Assembly (NCBI GenBank): GCA_964591175.1
Contig: CAZQAF010000011.1
Coordinates: 1 to 64,000 of the forward strand
Reading direction: 5' to 3'
DNA: 64,000 nt
Source: UBA11574 sp964591175
GTDB taxonomy: Bacteria > Desulfobacterota > Desulfobacteria > Desulfobacterales > UBA11574
Shown here: one piece after another, positions 52,038-61,759 of the stretch
Layout of the letters: every line of letters begins with the position of its first letter
How positions within the stretch are numbered: position 1 is the stretch's first letter
Made by a program: the position numbers and the translations under genes
The notes under the pieces: model-generated
Told to the model about the DNA's origin: nothing
The model's database searches: none
What the model saw: only the letters and a program-made list of their open reading frames with translations

Positions 52038-52316
52038 TCACGAAATCCTTTTTTTTGCCTGTTCTATAAGTTCGACAAGGCTGACGATTTTCGGTCTCGG
52101 CTTTGCATGAGCCAGTTGATTAAACTGCTTTTCGGGAAGAGAATTTTGCAAATACTGAACGACATCAAAAGATTCCCACCAGCAGTCGAGTATTTTCCAG
52201 CAGACCGAATGGTCGTCGCTGCTTGTCCGGCAATAGCCGAAGGATACCGGGCCGCCGAGCCTGGGGCATCTTCGCTCTATTTGATCCCTGTTTTTATGCT
52301 TTGTGTCTTTACTCAT
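52038..52316 (-). CDS. Conserved-looking hypothetical protein with Cys motifs
   Basis: The 92-residue protein has an N-terminal cysteine set (RRCPRLGGPVSFGYCR; VCWKILDCWWE) that could bind a metal, then a charged helix. It overlaps nusB by 8 bp and lies 26 bp before the glyoxalase II-like gene. I do not recognise the family. Confidence 0.65.
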   Translation of the reverse strand: MSKDTKHKNRDQIERRCPRLGGPVSFGYCRTSSDDHSVCWKILDCWWESFDVVQYLQNSLPEKQFNQLAHAKPRPKIVSLVELIEQAKKRIS

Positions 52317-52755
52317 CTTCCATGTCGAGGCTTACTTTAATTTTATTTTTCTCCAGGGCCATGCGAATGCTGTCGAGGATTCCGTTGATAAAAGCGCCGG
52401 ATTCCTCCGTACCGAATCTTTTTCCGATGTCAACGGCTTCGTTGATGGATACTTTTGACGGGATGTCCCGACAATACATCAGTTCATACACGGCGATTCT
52501 AATAATGTTTCTGTCCACGCATGCCATGCGACCGATTTTCCAGTGATCGGAAAAATTCTCGATGATTGAATCAAGTTCGGATTTTGTTTGAAGTACGCCG
52601 TTTACCAGCTTGAGAAAAAAAGGGCGGGCCTTTTTTGAAAGGCTGAAATTCGCACAGAAGCGCTCCAGCAACAACTCTTTCGAGCCGTTCGAGTTCATAT
52701 CCATATAAAAGAGCGCCTGCATGGCAAGTTCTCGGGACTTGCGACGATTTCCCAT
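52309..52755 (-). CDS. nusB: Transcription antitermination factor NusB
   Basis: The 148-residue all-helical NusB fold carries RKSRELAMQALFYMD at the start and SINEAVDIGKRFGTEESGAF near the end. It helps form the rRNA antitermination complex with NusE. It follows ribH by 2 bp, the common ribH-nusB order. Confidence 0.93.
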   Translation of the reverse strand: MGNRRKSRELAMQALFYMDMNSNGSKELLLERFCANFSLSKKARPFFLKLVNGVLQTKSELDSIIENFSDHWKIGRMACVDRNIIRIAVYELMYCRDIPSKVSINEAVDIGKRFGTEESGAFINGILDSIRMALEKNKIKVSLDMEDE

Positions 52756-52757
52756 GG

Positions 52758-53231
52758 TTATGCCTGGTCGACGACCTCGATCAAATTTGCCATTTCAATG
52801 GCCGCTATTGCCGCACTCCATCCTTTATTGCCGGCTTTTGTCCCGGCACGTTCGATGGCCTGCTCGATGGTGTCCGTGGTCACAATTCCGAATATCACCG
52901 GGACTTCGGTCTCGAGACCGACCGCTGCAACACCCTTGGAAACTTCGGCACTAACATATTCAAAGTGCGGCGTGGCGCCTCTGATGACGGCTCCCAGACA
53001 GATAACGGCATGATATCGTTTTGTTGCGGCCATTTTTTTAGCCATCAGCGGGATTTCAAAAGCGCCCGGAACCTTGACGATGTCAATATCCTCATCTTTG
53101 GCTCCGGACCTTATCAATCCATCCAAAGCCCCTTCAAGAAGCCTATCGGAAATAAAATCATTAAAGCGGCTGACAACGAGTGAAAATTTTTTACCCTCGG
53201 CAAGAAGCTTGGCTTCGATAATTTTCGGCAT
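52758..53231 (-). CDS. ribH: 6,7-dimethyl-8-ribityllumazine synthase
   Basis: The 157-residue protein has the FNDFISDRLLEGALDGL start, KVPGAFEIPLMAKKMA and the catalytic region (GAVIRGATPHFEYV). It makes the penultimate riboflavin intermediate. It lies in the run ribD-ribE-ribBA-ribH-nusB. No FMN riboswitch is seen upstream of any rib gene here. Confidence 0.95.
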   Translation of the reverse strand: MPKIIEAKLLAEGKKFSLVVSRFNDFISDRLLEGALDGLIRSGAKDEDIDIVKVPGAFEIPLMAKKMAATKRYHAVICLGAVIRGATPHFEYVSAEVSKGVAAVGLETEVPVIFGIVTTDTIEQAIERAGTKAGNKGWSAAIAAIEMANLIEVVDQA

Positions 53232-53312
53232 TTATCTTTTCCTCCTCCATGGTTTCCCTTCTGCTTGCGCGTTCCTACTTCCTCTTTTCTCTTTCCTATT
53301 CTTGCTTGATGG

Positions 53313-54527
53313 CTAGGACACGGTATCGACATTTAACATGTGGCCCATCTTAAGTTGTTTGCACTTTAAATATCGACGATTGTATTCATTGGGTTCTGTT
53401 TCGATTTCGGTCTGCTCGACAATGCTCAAGCCATAACCGTCAAGCCCGACCATTTTTTTGGGATTATTGGTAAGGAGCCGCATCTTTCTCACGCCGAGAT
53501 CCACCAGAATTTGGGCGCCGATGCCGTAATTTCTCAGGTCCGGTTGGAATCCAAGCCGCTCATTTGCTTCGACGGTGTCGAGGCCCTGATCCTGGAGTGC
53601 ATAGGCTTTTATTTTATTCACAAGCCCGATACCGCGACCTTCCTGCCGGATATACAGAATCACGCCGGTACCTTCCTGATCAATCATTTCCATGGCCGTC
53701 TGTAACTGCTCGCCGCAATCACAGCGCATTGAACCGAAGATATCTCCCGTCAGACACTCCGAGTGAACCCTGACAAGCACCGGTTTTTCAGGGTCAATTT
53801 CCCCTTTAACCATTGCAAAATGCAGTAAGCTATCCACTTCATTTTCATATACAATGGCTTTGAATTCCCCTGCAATTGAGGTTGGGATGATGGTTTCCGC
53901 CGCTCTTTTAACAAAGGATTCGGTGCGCATACGATATTCAATAAGGTCTGCGATGGTGCATATGCCGATACCATGTTTCTCGCTGAATTTTTCAAGTGCC
54001 GGCATCCTGGCCATGGACCCGTCTTCATCCATGATTTCACAAATCACTCCGGCGGGTTTTAAGCCGGCAAGCCGCGCCAAATCTATCGAGCCTTCCGTCT
54101 GACCGGCACGCACGATCACACCGCCCTTCCTGCCGCGCAGCGGAAAGACATGACCGGGCCTTACAAGATCCGTTGGCTGGGCATCATCCTCCACGGCTGT
54201 GAGAATGGTCGTAGCCCTGTCCGCCGCGGAAATGCCGGTTGTCACGCCGCATCGGGCTTCGATGGACACCGTAAAACCGGTTTGAAACCTTGATGTGTTG
54301 TGTTCAACCATCAGCGGAAGATTGAGAGAATCGATTTTTTCTCCGGTCATGGACAGACAAATCAGCCCTCTTCCGTATTTGCTCATAAAATTAATAGCTT
54401 CAGGGGTAACCGCTTCTGCAGCCATGGTCAGATCACCCTCGTTTTCACGATCTTCATCATCAACGAGGACGACCATTCGCCCGTCTTTTATTTCTTTGAT
54501 TGCATCTTCAATAGATATTAACGGCAT
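53313..54527 (-). CDS. ribBA: Bifunctional DHBP synthase / GTP cyclohydrolase II
   Basis: From ATG 54527 the product has 404 residues. The N-terminal RibB domain (VLVDDEDRENEGDL; RPGHVFPL) is followed by the GTP cyclohydrolase II half with zinc cysteines (CLTGDIFGSMRCDCGEQL) and GYGLSIVEQ. Both opening reactions of riboflavin synthesis are covered. The in-frame ATG at 54548 lies within the ribosome site region (ATGAGGAG), so I prefer 54527 (MPLISIEDAI, the usual start). Confidence 0.93.
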   Translation of the reverse strand: MPLISIEDAIKEIKDGRMVVLVDDEDRENEGDLTMAAEAVTPEAINFMSKYGRGLICLSMTGEKIDSLNLPLMVEHNTSRFQTGFTVSIEARCGVTTGISAADRATTILTAVEDDAQPTDLVRPGHVFPLRGRKGGVIVRAGQTEGSIDLARLAGLKPAGVICEIMDEDGSMARMPALEKFSEKHGIGICTIADLIEYRMRTESFVKRAAETIIPTSIAGEFKAIVYENEVDSLLHFAMVKGEIDPEKPVLVRVHSECLTGDIFGSMRCDCGEQLQTAMEMIDQEGTGVILYIRQEGRGIGLVNKIKAYALQDQGLDTVEANERLGFQPDLRNYGIGAQILVDLGVRKMRLLTNNPKKMVGLDGYGLSIVEQTEIETEPNEYNRRYLKCKQLKMGHMLNVDTVS

Positions 54528-54609
54528 TTCTTTTGCTGATCTCCTCATCCGGATAAACCGGAGTTATTTTGTTATAATAAAGACATGGGAATAACGCCAA
54601 ATAGACCGG

Positions 54610-55272
54610 TTAAACAAAACCGGTTTTGGCAAGAAACGCCAGGTCTAAAGCGCCGGCGGATCCTTTTTCTGCCTTATCGGGGTGTTTTCCGGTGACAAAA
54701 CGTTCAACATACTTTCCTATCATATCTGTCTCTATGTTGACAAGATCGCCGACTTTTTTAAAGCTGATGGTCGTCAATTTGGCCGTATGGGGAATAATGC
54801 CGACCTCAAAACGATCGATCCCGCAATTGTTGACGGTCAGACTGATACCGTCCACGGCGACAGATCCTTTTTTAATGATGTAATAGGAAATCGCTTTCGG
54901 CACGTTAAAAGCGATCACCGTCGCATTTCCCTTGCGTTGTTTGAGCGCGACGGTCCCTGTTCCATCGATGTGGCCTGAAACAAGATGGCCGTCGATGCGG
55001 TCTGAAAGACGAAGGGCTCTTTCAAGGTTCACACGATCACCGATTCTGGCTTTTCCAAAGGTTGTCTTGGAAAGCGTTTCCGGCGACACGTCGACCCGAA
55101 CACGTCTATCCTCTATCATCACCACTGTCAAACAGGCACCGCTGACGGAGATGCTGTCCCCGATCCTGGTCCCTTCAAGGGCAAAATCCGCATCAAGGGT
55201 CATGTTGCGTCCCTGCCCTTGCGGCCGTATCTCACGAATCGTCCCGAGCCCTTCTATGATGCCTGTAAACAT
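54610..55272 (-). CDS. ribE: Riboflavin synthase alpha chain
   Basis: The 220-residue protein has two lumazine-binding repeats (MFTGIIEGLGTIREI ... GACLTVV; HLVSGHIDGTGTVALKQ ... GISLTVN). It dismutates dimethyl-ribityllumazine to riboflavin. It begins 3 bp after the ribD stop. Confidence 0.95.
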   Translation of the reverse strand: MFTGIIEGLGTIREIRPQGQGRNMTLDADFALEGTRIGDSISVSGACLTVVMIEDRRVRVDVSPETLSKTTFGKARIGDRVNLERALRLSDRIDGHLVSGHIDGTGTVALKQRKGNATVIAFNVPKAISYYIIKKGSVAVDGISLTVNNCGIDRFEVGIIPHTAKLTTISFKKVGDLVNIETDMIGKYVERFVTGKHPDKAEKGSAGALDLAFLAKTGFV

Positions 55273-55275
55273 GAG

Positions 55276-56397
55276 TTATTCGTTTCCGATATATCCTTCG
55301 ATCATGACATCATCGCCGAAACGCTGAACCCGGATATCCTTAACGGCAATGCAATGGTTCATGACCGCCGCACCCGGTCCCTTGCAGATTGGGATGCCGT
55401 CATCTCCTCCCAAAATCTTCGGTGCATAGAAAAAGTATATTTTATCGACAATCCCGGCGGATAAAGCAGATGCAATTACCCGGCCGCCACCCTCGATAAG
55501 GAGACTGGTAACTTCCAATGATCCCAGACGATCCATCAGCCGGTCAAGGTCGATGAGATCGTTCTTTAGCGGCATTTCAATAATTCTAACGCCGCTTTTT
55601 TCCAATCTGCCTTTTTTATCCTCCGAAACCGAAGGACCGATGACGAGTATCGTATCAGAACGGGAATGAAGCCGCAAGAGTTTTGCCTTCTCAGAAATAC
55701 GAAGGCGAGTGTCAAGAATAATCCGTATCGGGTCCTTGGGCTTGAAGTTCTTGGCAGGCGATGCGATCCGGGTGGTTAAACTGGGGTCATCTTTTTCAAC
55801 GGTGTTGATGCCGACCATAATGGCATCAACGGCATGGCGGAGTCGGTGAACAAACTGTCTGGACTCTTCTCCGGTAACCCATCTGGAATCACCTGTTTTT
55901 GTTGCGATGTGCCCGTCCAGGGTCGCGGCACATTTAACCATCGTAAAGGGGCGTTTTGATCCAACGTATTTAATAAACGCTTCGTTCAGTCTTTTTGCCT
56001 GCGCTTCACAAACCCCTGACGTGACACGGATGCCGCGGCTTTTTAAATATTCCAATCCGCCGCCCTTAACCTCCGGGTTCGGATCTGTCATGGCGGCAAC
56101 CACTCGCCGAATGCCGGCGCTGACAAGCTTTTCGGTGCAGGGAGGTGTGCGTCCCGTATGATTACAGGGCTCAAGTGTCACATAAAGGGTTGCGTTTCTC
56201 GCTAGAATGCCGGCATTATCCAGGGCATTGACCTCAGCGTGTGCTTTCCCTGCAGCCTGATGATATCCTTTCCCGACAACCCTTCCGTCCTTAACGATGA
56301 CGGCGCCCACCATCGGGTTGGGCGAGGTAAAGCCTTCCCCCTTTTTGGCAAGATCAAGCGCCATCTTCATAAAACGTTTGTCTTCTGTAATTGTCAA
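55276..56397 (-). CDS. ribD: Riboflavin biosynthesis deaminase/reductase
   Basis: The 373-residue bifunctional RibD has the zinc deaminase motif HAEVNAL...PCNHTGRTPPC in the N-terminal domain and an NADPH-binding reductase domain from about residue 150 (SRWVTGEESRQFVHRLRH). It lies between nrdR and ribE on the same strand. Confidence 0.94.
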   Translation of the reverse strand: MTITEDKRFMKMALDLAKKGEGFTSPNPMVGAVIVKDGRVVGKGYHQAAGKAHAEVNALDNAGILARNATLYVTLEPCNHTGRTPPCTEKLVSAGIRRVVAAMTDPNPEVKGGGLEYLKSRGIRVTSGVCEAQAKRLNEAFIKYVGSKRPFTMVKCAATLDGHIATKTGDSRWVTGEESRQFVHRLRHAVDAIMVGINTVEKDDPSLTTRIASPAKNFKPKDPIRIILDTRLRISEKAKLLRLHSRSDTILVIGPSVSEDKKGRLEKSGVRIIEMPLKNDLIDLDRLMDRLGSLEVTSLLIEGGGRVIASALSAGIVDKIYFFYAPKILGGDDGIPICKGPGAAVMNHCIAVKDIRVQRFGDDVMIEGYIGNE

Positions 56398-56453
56398 AAT
56401 GTTACGAATAACCCGAACTCGTATGTATTCGATAGGTTATAAAATTATCGCAA

Positions 56454-56909
56454 TTAATGATTGCTTAAAAGGTTTTTAAGTTCGGAAACGAAATCATTCA
56501 CATCTTTGAATTCCCTGTATACCGATGCAAATCTCACGTATGCGACATCATCGATTTCATGGAGTTTTGCCATGACCTTTTCACCGATGGTGTGAGACGG
56601 TATCTCCTTCTCCCCGATCTCTCTGAGATCCCGTTCCAGCTCATCCAGGAAATCTTCGATAACGTTCATGCTGATCTTTCGTTTTTGGCATGCCCTTTGG
56701 AGGCCCGAACGCACTTTTTCACGGGAAAAGACTTCACGGCGACCATCTTTTTTAATGATCATAACAGGAATTTCTTCAATATGTTCATAGGTGGTAAACC
56801 GGCGACTGCAGATAATGCATTCCCTGCGTCTCCGAATGACATTCCCGTCTTTGCTCAATCTGGAATCAATCACCTTGTTGTCAATTTCTCCGCAAAATGG
56901 GCATTTCAT
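56454..56909 (-). CDS. nrdR: Transcriptional repressor NrdR
   Basis: The 151-residue protein has the zinc ribbon (CPFCGEIDNKVIDSR ... CIICSRRFTTYE) and ATP-cone domain (VMIIKKDGRREVFSREKV). It represses ribonucleotide reductase genes in response to ATP/dATP. NrdR boxes were not looked for genome-wide. It is paired with the deoxycytidylate deaminase upstream. Confidence 0.95.
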   Translation of the reverse strand: MKCPFCGEIDNKVIDSRLSKDGNVIRRRRECIICSRRFTTYEHIEEIPVMIIKKDGRREVFSREKVRSGLQRACQKRKISMNVIEDFLDELERDLREIGEKEIPSHTIGEKVMAKLHEIDDVAYVRFASVYREFKDVNDFVSELKNLLSNH

Positions 56910-56924
56910 GAATTCCCCCTATAT

Positions 56925-57431
56925 CTAGTTAACAATATCCGATGTCGGATTGTTCTTCATCGGCCCGGACAAACCCGGATCGATTTTTACGACATCGACC
57001 CCGGCTTCCGCCAACATTTCTTTGGACATGGTATCGGCATACCCGGACGCGTAGCAAATTTTCGTTATCCCCGCATTGATAATCATTTTGGCGCATATGG
57101 AACACGGGAGGTTGGTGCAAAAAAGTGTTGCGCCTTTTATGGTGACACCGTGATATGCGGCCTGAATGATCGCATTCTGCTCGGCATGTATGCCGCGGCA
57201 AAGTTCGTGATTTTTCCCCGAGGCGATATTCAATTTCTCCCGAAGGCATCCGGTCTCGAGGCAATGTTTGATATTGGCCGGCGCGCCATTATAACCTGTC
57301 GACAAAATTCTTTTATCTTTGACGATGATGGCACCGACGGCGCGACGAAGACATGTCGCTCTTTTGGCAACAAGAAATGCGATATTCATAAAATAGGCTT
57401 CCCACGACGGGCGGTCAATCTCCGGTGTCAT
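56925..57431 (-). CDS. Deoxycytidylate (dCMP) deaminase
   Basis: The 168-residue cytidine deaminase-fold enzyme has the zinc motif GIHAEQNAI and NLPCSICAKM. The start region RPSWEAYFMNIAFLVAKRATC is typical of ComEB-type dCMP deaminases, which make dUMP for thymidylate. It lies 1 bp behind glyA and 15 bp before nrdR. Confidence 0.9.
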   Translation of the reverse strand: MTPEIDRPSWEAYFMNIAFLVAKRATCLRRAVGAIIVKDKRILSTGYNGAPANIKHCLETGCLREKLNIASGKNHELCRGIHAEQNAIIQAAYHGVTIKGATLFCTNLPCSICAKMIINAGITKICYASGYADTMSKEMLAEAGVDVVKIDPGLSGPMKNNPTSDIVN

Positions 57432-57432
57432 T

Positions 57433-58710
57433 TTAAGCCTCCTCTTCGTTCAAGCTGCGATACAACGGAAACGCTTCGCAAATCTCGAAAACTTTTTTCT
57501 TCGTTGCCGCAATGATATTTTCATCCAAATGGTTTTGGAGCACCTGGACGATAAGCCTTGCAATGGTCTCCATTTCGGCTACTTTCATGCCTCTGGTGGT
57601 CACCGCAGGGGTTCCGATCCGGATGCCGCTGGTCAACATCGGCCCCCGCGTCTCGAACGGTATGGCATTTTTGTTGACGGTAATCCCGGCGCGGCCCAAG
57701 GCATCTTCGGCATCTTTGCCGGTGATATTCAGATTCCGCAAATCGACAATCATCATGTGATTATCAGTGCCGTTTGAAATGAGCCGGATACCGCTGTCCA
57801 TCAAATGATCGGCAAGCACCCTCGCATTGTTTACGATATCTTTCTGATAGGCCCTGAAAGATTCGCTCAGGGCTTCTTTGAAAGCAATCGCTTTAGCGGC
57901 AATGACGTGCATCAGCGGTCCGCCCTGGATGCCCGGAAATATTTGCTTGTTCAGTTTGACGCTATAGTCGGTCCTTGCCAGAATTAAACCGCCTCGAGGC
58001 CCTCGCAGTGTTTTGTGCGTTGTGGACGTGATGACATCGGAAAACGGTACGGGAGACGGGTGAAGCCCGGCAGCTACCAGGCCGGCAATATGCGCCATGT
58101 CGACCATCAGGTATGCATTTACCGACGATGCAATGTTTGCAAAGGCTTCAAAATCGATAATACGGGGGTACGCACTGGCGCCGGCAACAATCAGCTTCGG
58201 CTGATACTCTTTGGCCAATCGTGCCAATTCTTCATAATCGATGGTCCCGGTATCCGCATTTACGCCATAATGAACAAAATGATAAAGCTTGCCCGAAAAA
58301 CTGGCCGGACTTCCATGGGTAAGGTGCCCGCCGTGGGACAAATTCATGCCAAGGACCGTATCTCCGGGATCCAGCAAGGCAAAATACACCGCCATGTTGG
58401 CCTGGGAGCCCGAATGCGGCTGAACATTGGCATACGCTGCATGGAATAGTTTTTTTACCCGATGGATCGCCAGCTTTTCCGCAACATCGACATATTCACA
58501 TCCGCCGTAGTAACGTTTATCAGGATAACCTTCTGCATACTTATTGGTAAGAACACTTGCCTGAGCAGCCATGACTGCGGGACTGGCAATATTTTCCGAT
58601 GCGATAAGCTCCAGTGTGTTTGCCTGGCGGCCGATTTCCATGGAAATTGCACGGGCAATTTCAGGGTCTGCTTTCTCGATAACGCTGATAAAGTCCAATG
58701 TGTTTTTCAT
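57433..58710 (-). CDS. glyA: Serine hydroxymethyltransferase
   Basis: The 425-residue PLP enzyme has the active-site lysine in STTHKTLRGPRGG and NKYAEGYPDKRYYGGCEYVD. It interconverts serine and glycine and supplies one-carbon units. It lies 13 bp behind rpiB, and co-transcription with dCMP deaminase and nrdR fits a nucleotide theme. Confidence 0.95.
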   Translation of the reverse strand: MKNTLDFISVIEKADPEIARAISMEIGRQANTLELIASENIASPAVMAAQASVLTNKYAEGYPDKRYYGGCEYVDVAEKLAIHRVKKLFHAAYANVQPHSGSQANMAVYFALLDPGDTVLGMNLSHGGHLTHGSPASFSGKLYHFVHYGVNADTGTIDYEELARLAKEYQPKLIVAGASAYPRIIDFEAFANIASSVNAYLMVDMAHIAGLVAAGLHPSPVPFSDVITSTTHKTLRGPRGGLILARTDYSVKLNKQIFPGIQGGPLMHVIAAKAIAFKEALSESFRAYQKDIVNNARVLADHLMDSGIRLISNGTDNHMMIVDLRNLNITGKDAEDALGRAGITVNKNAIPFETRGPMLTSGIRIGTPAVTTRGMKVAEMETIARLIVQVLQNHLDENIIAATKKKVFEICEAFPLYRSLNEEEA

Positions 58711-58723
58711 TATCGGAACAGTC

Positions 58724-59173
58724 TTAGTCTATTCGATCAAATTTTTCCAATCGCCGTTGATGCCGCCCGCCGTCAAAAGGGGTCTCCAACCAAACTTTCA
58801 CGATTTCCATGGCAAGGGATTCTCCGATAACACGCGCTCCCATAACCAGAATATTGGAATCGTTGTGTCGTCTGCTCATCATGGCGGAAAATAGACCGCC
58901 ACACAGCGCTGCCCTGACATGAGGGAATTTATTGGCCACCATGGACATGCCGATTCCGGTGCCGCACATGAGTATGCCTTTTTCGAATTTACCCGTTGAA
59001 ACCATCGATGCGACCTTGATCCCGAAATCGGGATAATCCACCGAATCTTCACTATGACAACCGGCATCCTCGACATCGATGGATCTTTTTACCAGATAAT
59101 CTTTAATCTTTTCTTTCAAAGTATACGCGGCATGATCGCTGCCGATAACCATGGATGTTTTTTTCCCGACCAT
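58724..59173 (-). CDS. rpiB: Ribose-5-phosphate isomerase B
   Basis: The 149-residue RpiB has VIGSDHAAYTLKEKI, the catalytic cysteine in GILMCGTGIGMSM, and SRRHNDSNILVMGARVIG. It interconverts ribose- and ribulose-5-phosphate. It is first in the glyA run and about 100 bp behind rpmF. Confidence 0.94.
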   Translation of the reverse strand: MVGKKTSMVIGSDHAAYTLKEKIKDYLVKRSIDVEDAGCHSEDSVDYPDFGIKVASMVSTGKFEKGILMCGTGIGMSMVANKFPHVRAALCGGLFSAMMSRRHNDSNILVMGARVIGESLAMEIVKVWLETPFDGGRHQRRLEKFDRID

Positions 59174-59275
59174 ACTACCACCTTGTGTGCCCTGCTAACA
59201 GCGAATTTTTTTTTACAAACTCAAAAGAATGCCGGCAAATCGATTTAAAAATCATTTTGCTCGAAACAATCAAAA

Positions 59276-59452
59276 TTATTCGACATCGATGATCGTGCGC
59301 CCCTTATATGTACCGCAACTGGGGCATACATGGTGTGGAAGCCTGGCATCACCGCATTGGGGGCAGCTCGTCAGTTTCGGAGCTGAAATTTTTTGATGAG
59401 TCCGTCGCTTATCCCGTTTTGATTTTGACTTCTTACGTTTTGGAACTGCCAT
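59276..59452 (-). CDS. rpmF: 50S ribosomal protein L32
   Basis: The 58-residue protein MAVPKRKKSKSKRDKRRTHQ has the zinc cysteines CPQCGDARLPHHVCPSCG. The start is ATG 59452 with AGGTGA upstream. The upstream in-frame start at 59461 adds only MII. It stands separately in front of rpiB. Confidence 0.95.
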   Translation of the reverse strand: MAVPKRKKSKSKRDKRRTHQKISAPKLTSCPQCGDARLPHHVCPSCGTYKGRTIIDVE

Positions 59453-59521
59453 AATAATCACCTAATTAATTGTTTTTATTTAACTACTTATCTCATATCC
59501 ACCTTGACAAAAGTTGAAGTT

Positions 59522-59550
59522 TAACTAATTGAAATGATATACATTGTCAA
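59522..59550 (-). promoter_or_regulatory. Candidate promoter of rpmF
   Basis: On the minus strand TTGACA (59550-59545), a 17-bp spacer and a poor -10 (TAGTTA) lie between the recD2 stop and rpmF. Confidence 0.35.
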
Positions 59551-59572
59551 GATCTTTCATATACATTTACAG

Positions 59573-61759
59573 TTAACTATGCGACAATCTGAATGCAAGG
59601 CCGGAGAGCCGCTTTTTAGGTGTATCGTTTTTTAAAGCAATTGTCATGGCTTTTTTTGTGCCGATGAGTATGACCAGGCGCTTCCCCCGCGTAATCCCCG
59701 TGTATAAGAGGTTTCTCTGAAGAAGGATATAATGCTGGGTCATCAGCGGCATTATAACGGCCGGGTATTCCGAACCCTGGGATTTATGAACCGATATGGC
59801 ATAGGCCAAAGATACTTCATCCGTTTCCGTAAAATCGTAATTTACCGTCCTTCCGTAATAATCCACCGAAAAATTTTCTCCTTTGGGATCCACTGTCCGG
59901 ATGGTCCCGATATCTCCGTTAAATACCTCTTTTTGATAGTTGTTTTTAAGGTGCATTACTTTATCCCCGATCTTAAAAGCACTGCCTGTGGTTTCAAGCA
60001 CAACCGGGTTCGGGTTCAATACCTTTTGCAGCACCTGATTGAGATGTGTGGTGCCGACAATACCTTTGTGCATCGGCGTTAAAACTTGAATATCTTGCAA
60101 TGGATCCAAAGAAAAATCCCGCGGCATTGTTTTTATGCACAATTCAACGATGGTGGAAACCACCTTGGCCGGATCCGTTTCTTCCAAAAAATAAAATTCT
60201 GAAAGCCTGTCTGATTCGTCCATCGGCCTGAAAACCGGGGCCTCACCATTGCGTATTCTGTGGGCATTCAATATAATCGGGCTCTGATAGGCCTGTCTGA
60301 ATATTTTTTTCAGATAAAAAACAGGAATCCGGGCGGATTTTATCAAGTCTTTAAGCACGTTGCCGGGTCCGATGGAGGGAAGCTGAAAAATATCTCCCAC
60401 CAAGACCAATACAGCGGTAACGGGCAGGGCGTTCGTCAGATGAAACATCAAGAGGGTATCGACCATTGATGCTTCATCGATAATCACCACATCCCCATCA
60501 AGGGGATTGTCCCTGTTTTTTAAAAATGCACCGTCCTGGAAATTAATCCCCAACAATCGATGGATGGTTTTTGCATTCCTCCGGGTCACCTCGGACAAGC
60601 GTCTGGCCGCTCGCCCGGTCGGCGCCGCAAGGAGCACCTGTTTCCCCAGCGCCTCGAATATGGCGCTGATGGACCGGATCAACGTTGTTTTGCCGGTTCC
60701 GGGACCCCCGGTGATGATGTTTACCCGATGGGAGAGTATTTTTTCGAGGGCGTCAATTTGCTCTCCGGATAGGGCAATGGCCAATTTTTTTTGCACCTCC
60801 CTTGAGATACGCTCCGAATCGATGGGAGGCGGTATGACCGGAACAGACAACAGTGCTTTTACGCGGTCGGATATCCCGGTTTCCGCTTCATAAAATTCTT
60901 CCAGGTAAACGGCTCTTTTGTCGGAAAATTCCCCTTGATTTTCAATCACCAGTTTTTTTTCGTCAACCAAGGTTTCGATCGCATGGTTGACGATATCGGC
61001 GTCCAACCCAAAAAAACGGCTGCAATGCGCAAACAATTGCTCCTCATAGGCAAATACATGTCCTTCATTAATGGACTGCTGCATGACTTGAACCACACAA
61101 GCCTTTATGCGCTTGGGATCATCCCGCGAAACGCCCAGCTTCAATGCAATTTTGTCAACCAGATAAAAGCCCATTCCCTGGATATCGGAGGCCAGGCGAA
61201 AAGGATCATTTTTGATAATATCCACCGCATTCGTACCGTAATGTTTGAGCATCTTTGCGCAATAGGATGTTTTAACGCCTGCCTCCTGCAATAAATCCAT
61301 CAGGTTTCGCGCCGCGTGATTATACTTCCAGGCACTGCATATCGTTGCGGCTTTAGCGGTTCCGATGCCTTCGACTTCTACGAGTCTATCCGGATATTTC
61401 TCTATGATCTTAAAAACATCGGTCTTAAAGTGGTTGATCATTCTGTCGGCCGTTGATGGCCCGATGCCTTTGACAATCCCGGATTTGAGATATTTTTTAA
61501 TGCCGTCAATGGTTTCTGGCAGCGTTTCTTTGTAGGACTGAATCTTAAACTGTTGTCCATACTTGGGATGGGTTTCCCAAGTCCCCTCAACTTTAAGAAA
61601 TTGCCCGGCTTTGACCGCCGTCATTGTACCGACGATCGTAACCAGGCTGTTGGTTTTGCTGGTTTTTAATTTTGCGATGGTATAATGATTTTCGGCATTG
61701 AAGAAAGTGATTCTTTCCAGCTCTCCTTCAAGGGTGGTTGTGGGGTCAGAACTAGTCAT
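59573..61759 (-). CDS. recD2: ATP-dependent DNA helicase RecD2
   Basis: From ATG 61759 the product is 728 residues. It has an N-terminal OB-like part, helix-hairpin-helix repeats (GIVKGIGPSTADRMINHF; VEGIGTAKAATI), Walker A GGPGTGKTTLIRSI, DEAD-type motif II VVIIDEASMVD, and the C-terminal SF1 motifs (YAISVHKSQGSEYP). It is a RecBC-independent 5'-3' helicase. Its start overlaps the end of gmhB by 8 bp. An in-frame start at 61846 would run deep into gmhB. Confidence 0.9.
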   Translation of the reverse strand: MTSSDPTTTLEGELERITFFNAENHYTIAKLKTSKTNSLVTIVGTMTAVKAGQFLKVEGTWETHPKYGQQFKIQSYKETLPETIDGIKKYLKSGIVKGIGPSTADRMINHFKTDVFKIIEKYPDRLVEVEGIGTAKAATICSAWKYNHAARNLMDLLQEAGVKTSYCAKMLKHYGTNAVDIIKNDPFRLASDIQGMGFYLVDKIALKLGVSRDDPKRIKACVVQVMQQSINEGHVFAYEEQLFAHCSRFFGLDADIVNHAIETLVDEKKLVIENQGEFSDKRAVYLEEFYEAETGISDRVKALLSVPVIPPPIDSERISREVQKKLAIALSGEQIDALEKILSHRVNIITGGPGTGKTTLIRSISAIFEALGKQVLLAAPTGRAARRLSEVTRRNAKTIHRLLGINFQDGAFLKNRDNPLDGDVVIIDEASMVDTLLMFHLTNALPVTAVLVLVGDIFQLPSIGPGNVLKDLIKSARIPVFYLKKIFRQAYQSPIILNAHRIRNGEAPVFRPMDESDRLSEFYFLEETDPAKVVSTIVELCIKTMPRDFSLDPLQDIQVLTPMHKGIVGTTHLNQVLQKVLNPNPVVLETTGSAFKIGDKVMHLKNNYQKEVFNGDIGTIRTVDPKGENFSVDYYGRTVNYDFTETDEVSLAYAISVHKSQGSEYPAVIMPLMTQHYILLQRNLLYTGITRGKRLVILIGTKKAMTIALKNDTPKKRLSGLAFRLSHS

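Noticed and set aside
56398..56453. FMN riboswitch upstream of the rib genes
   Set aside because: The gaps in the rib run are short and show none of the conserved RFN stems.
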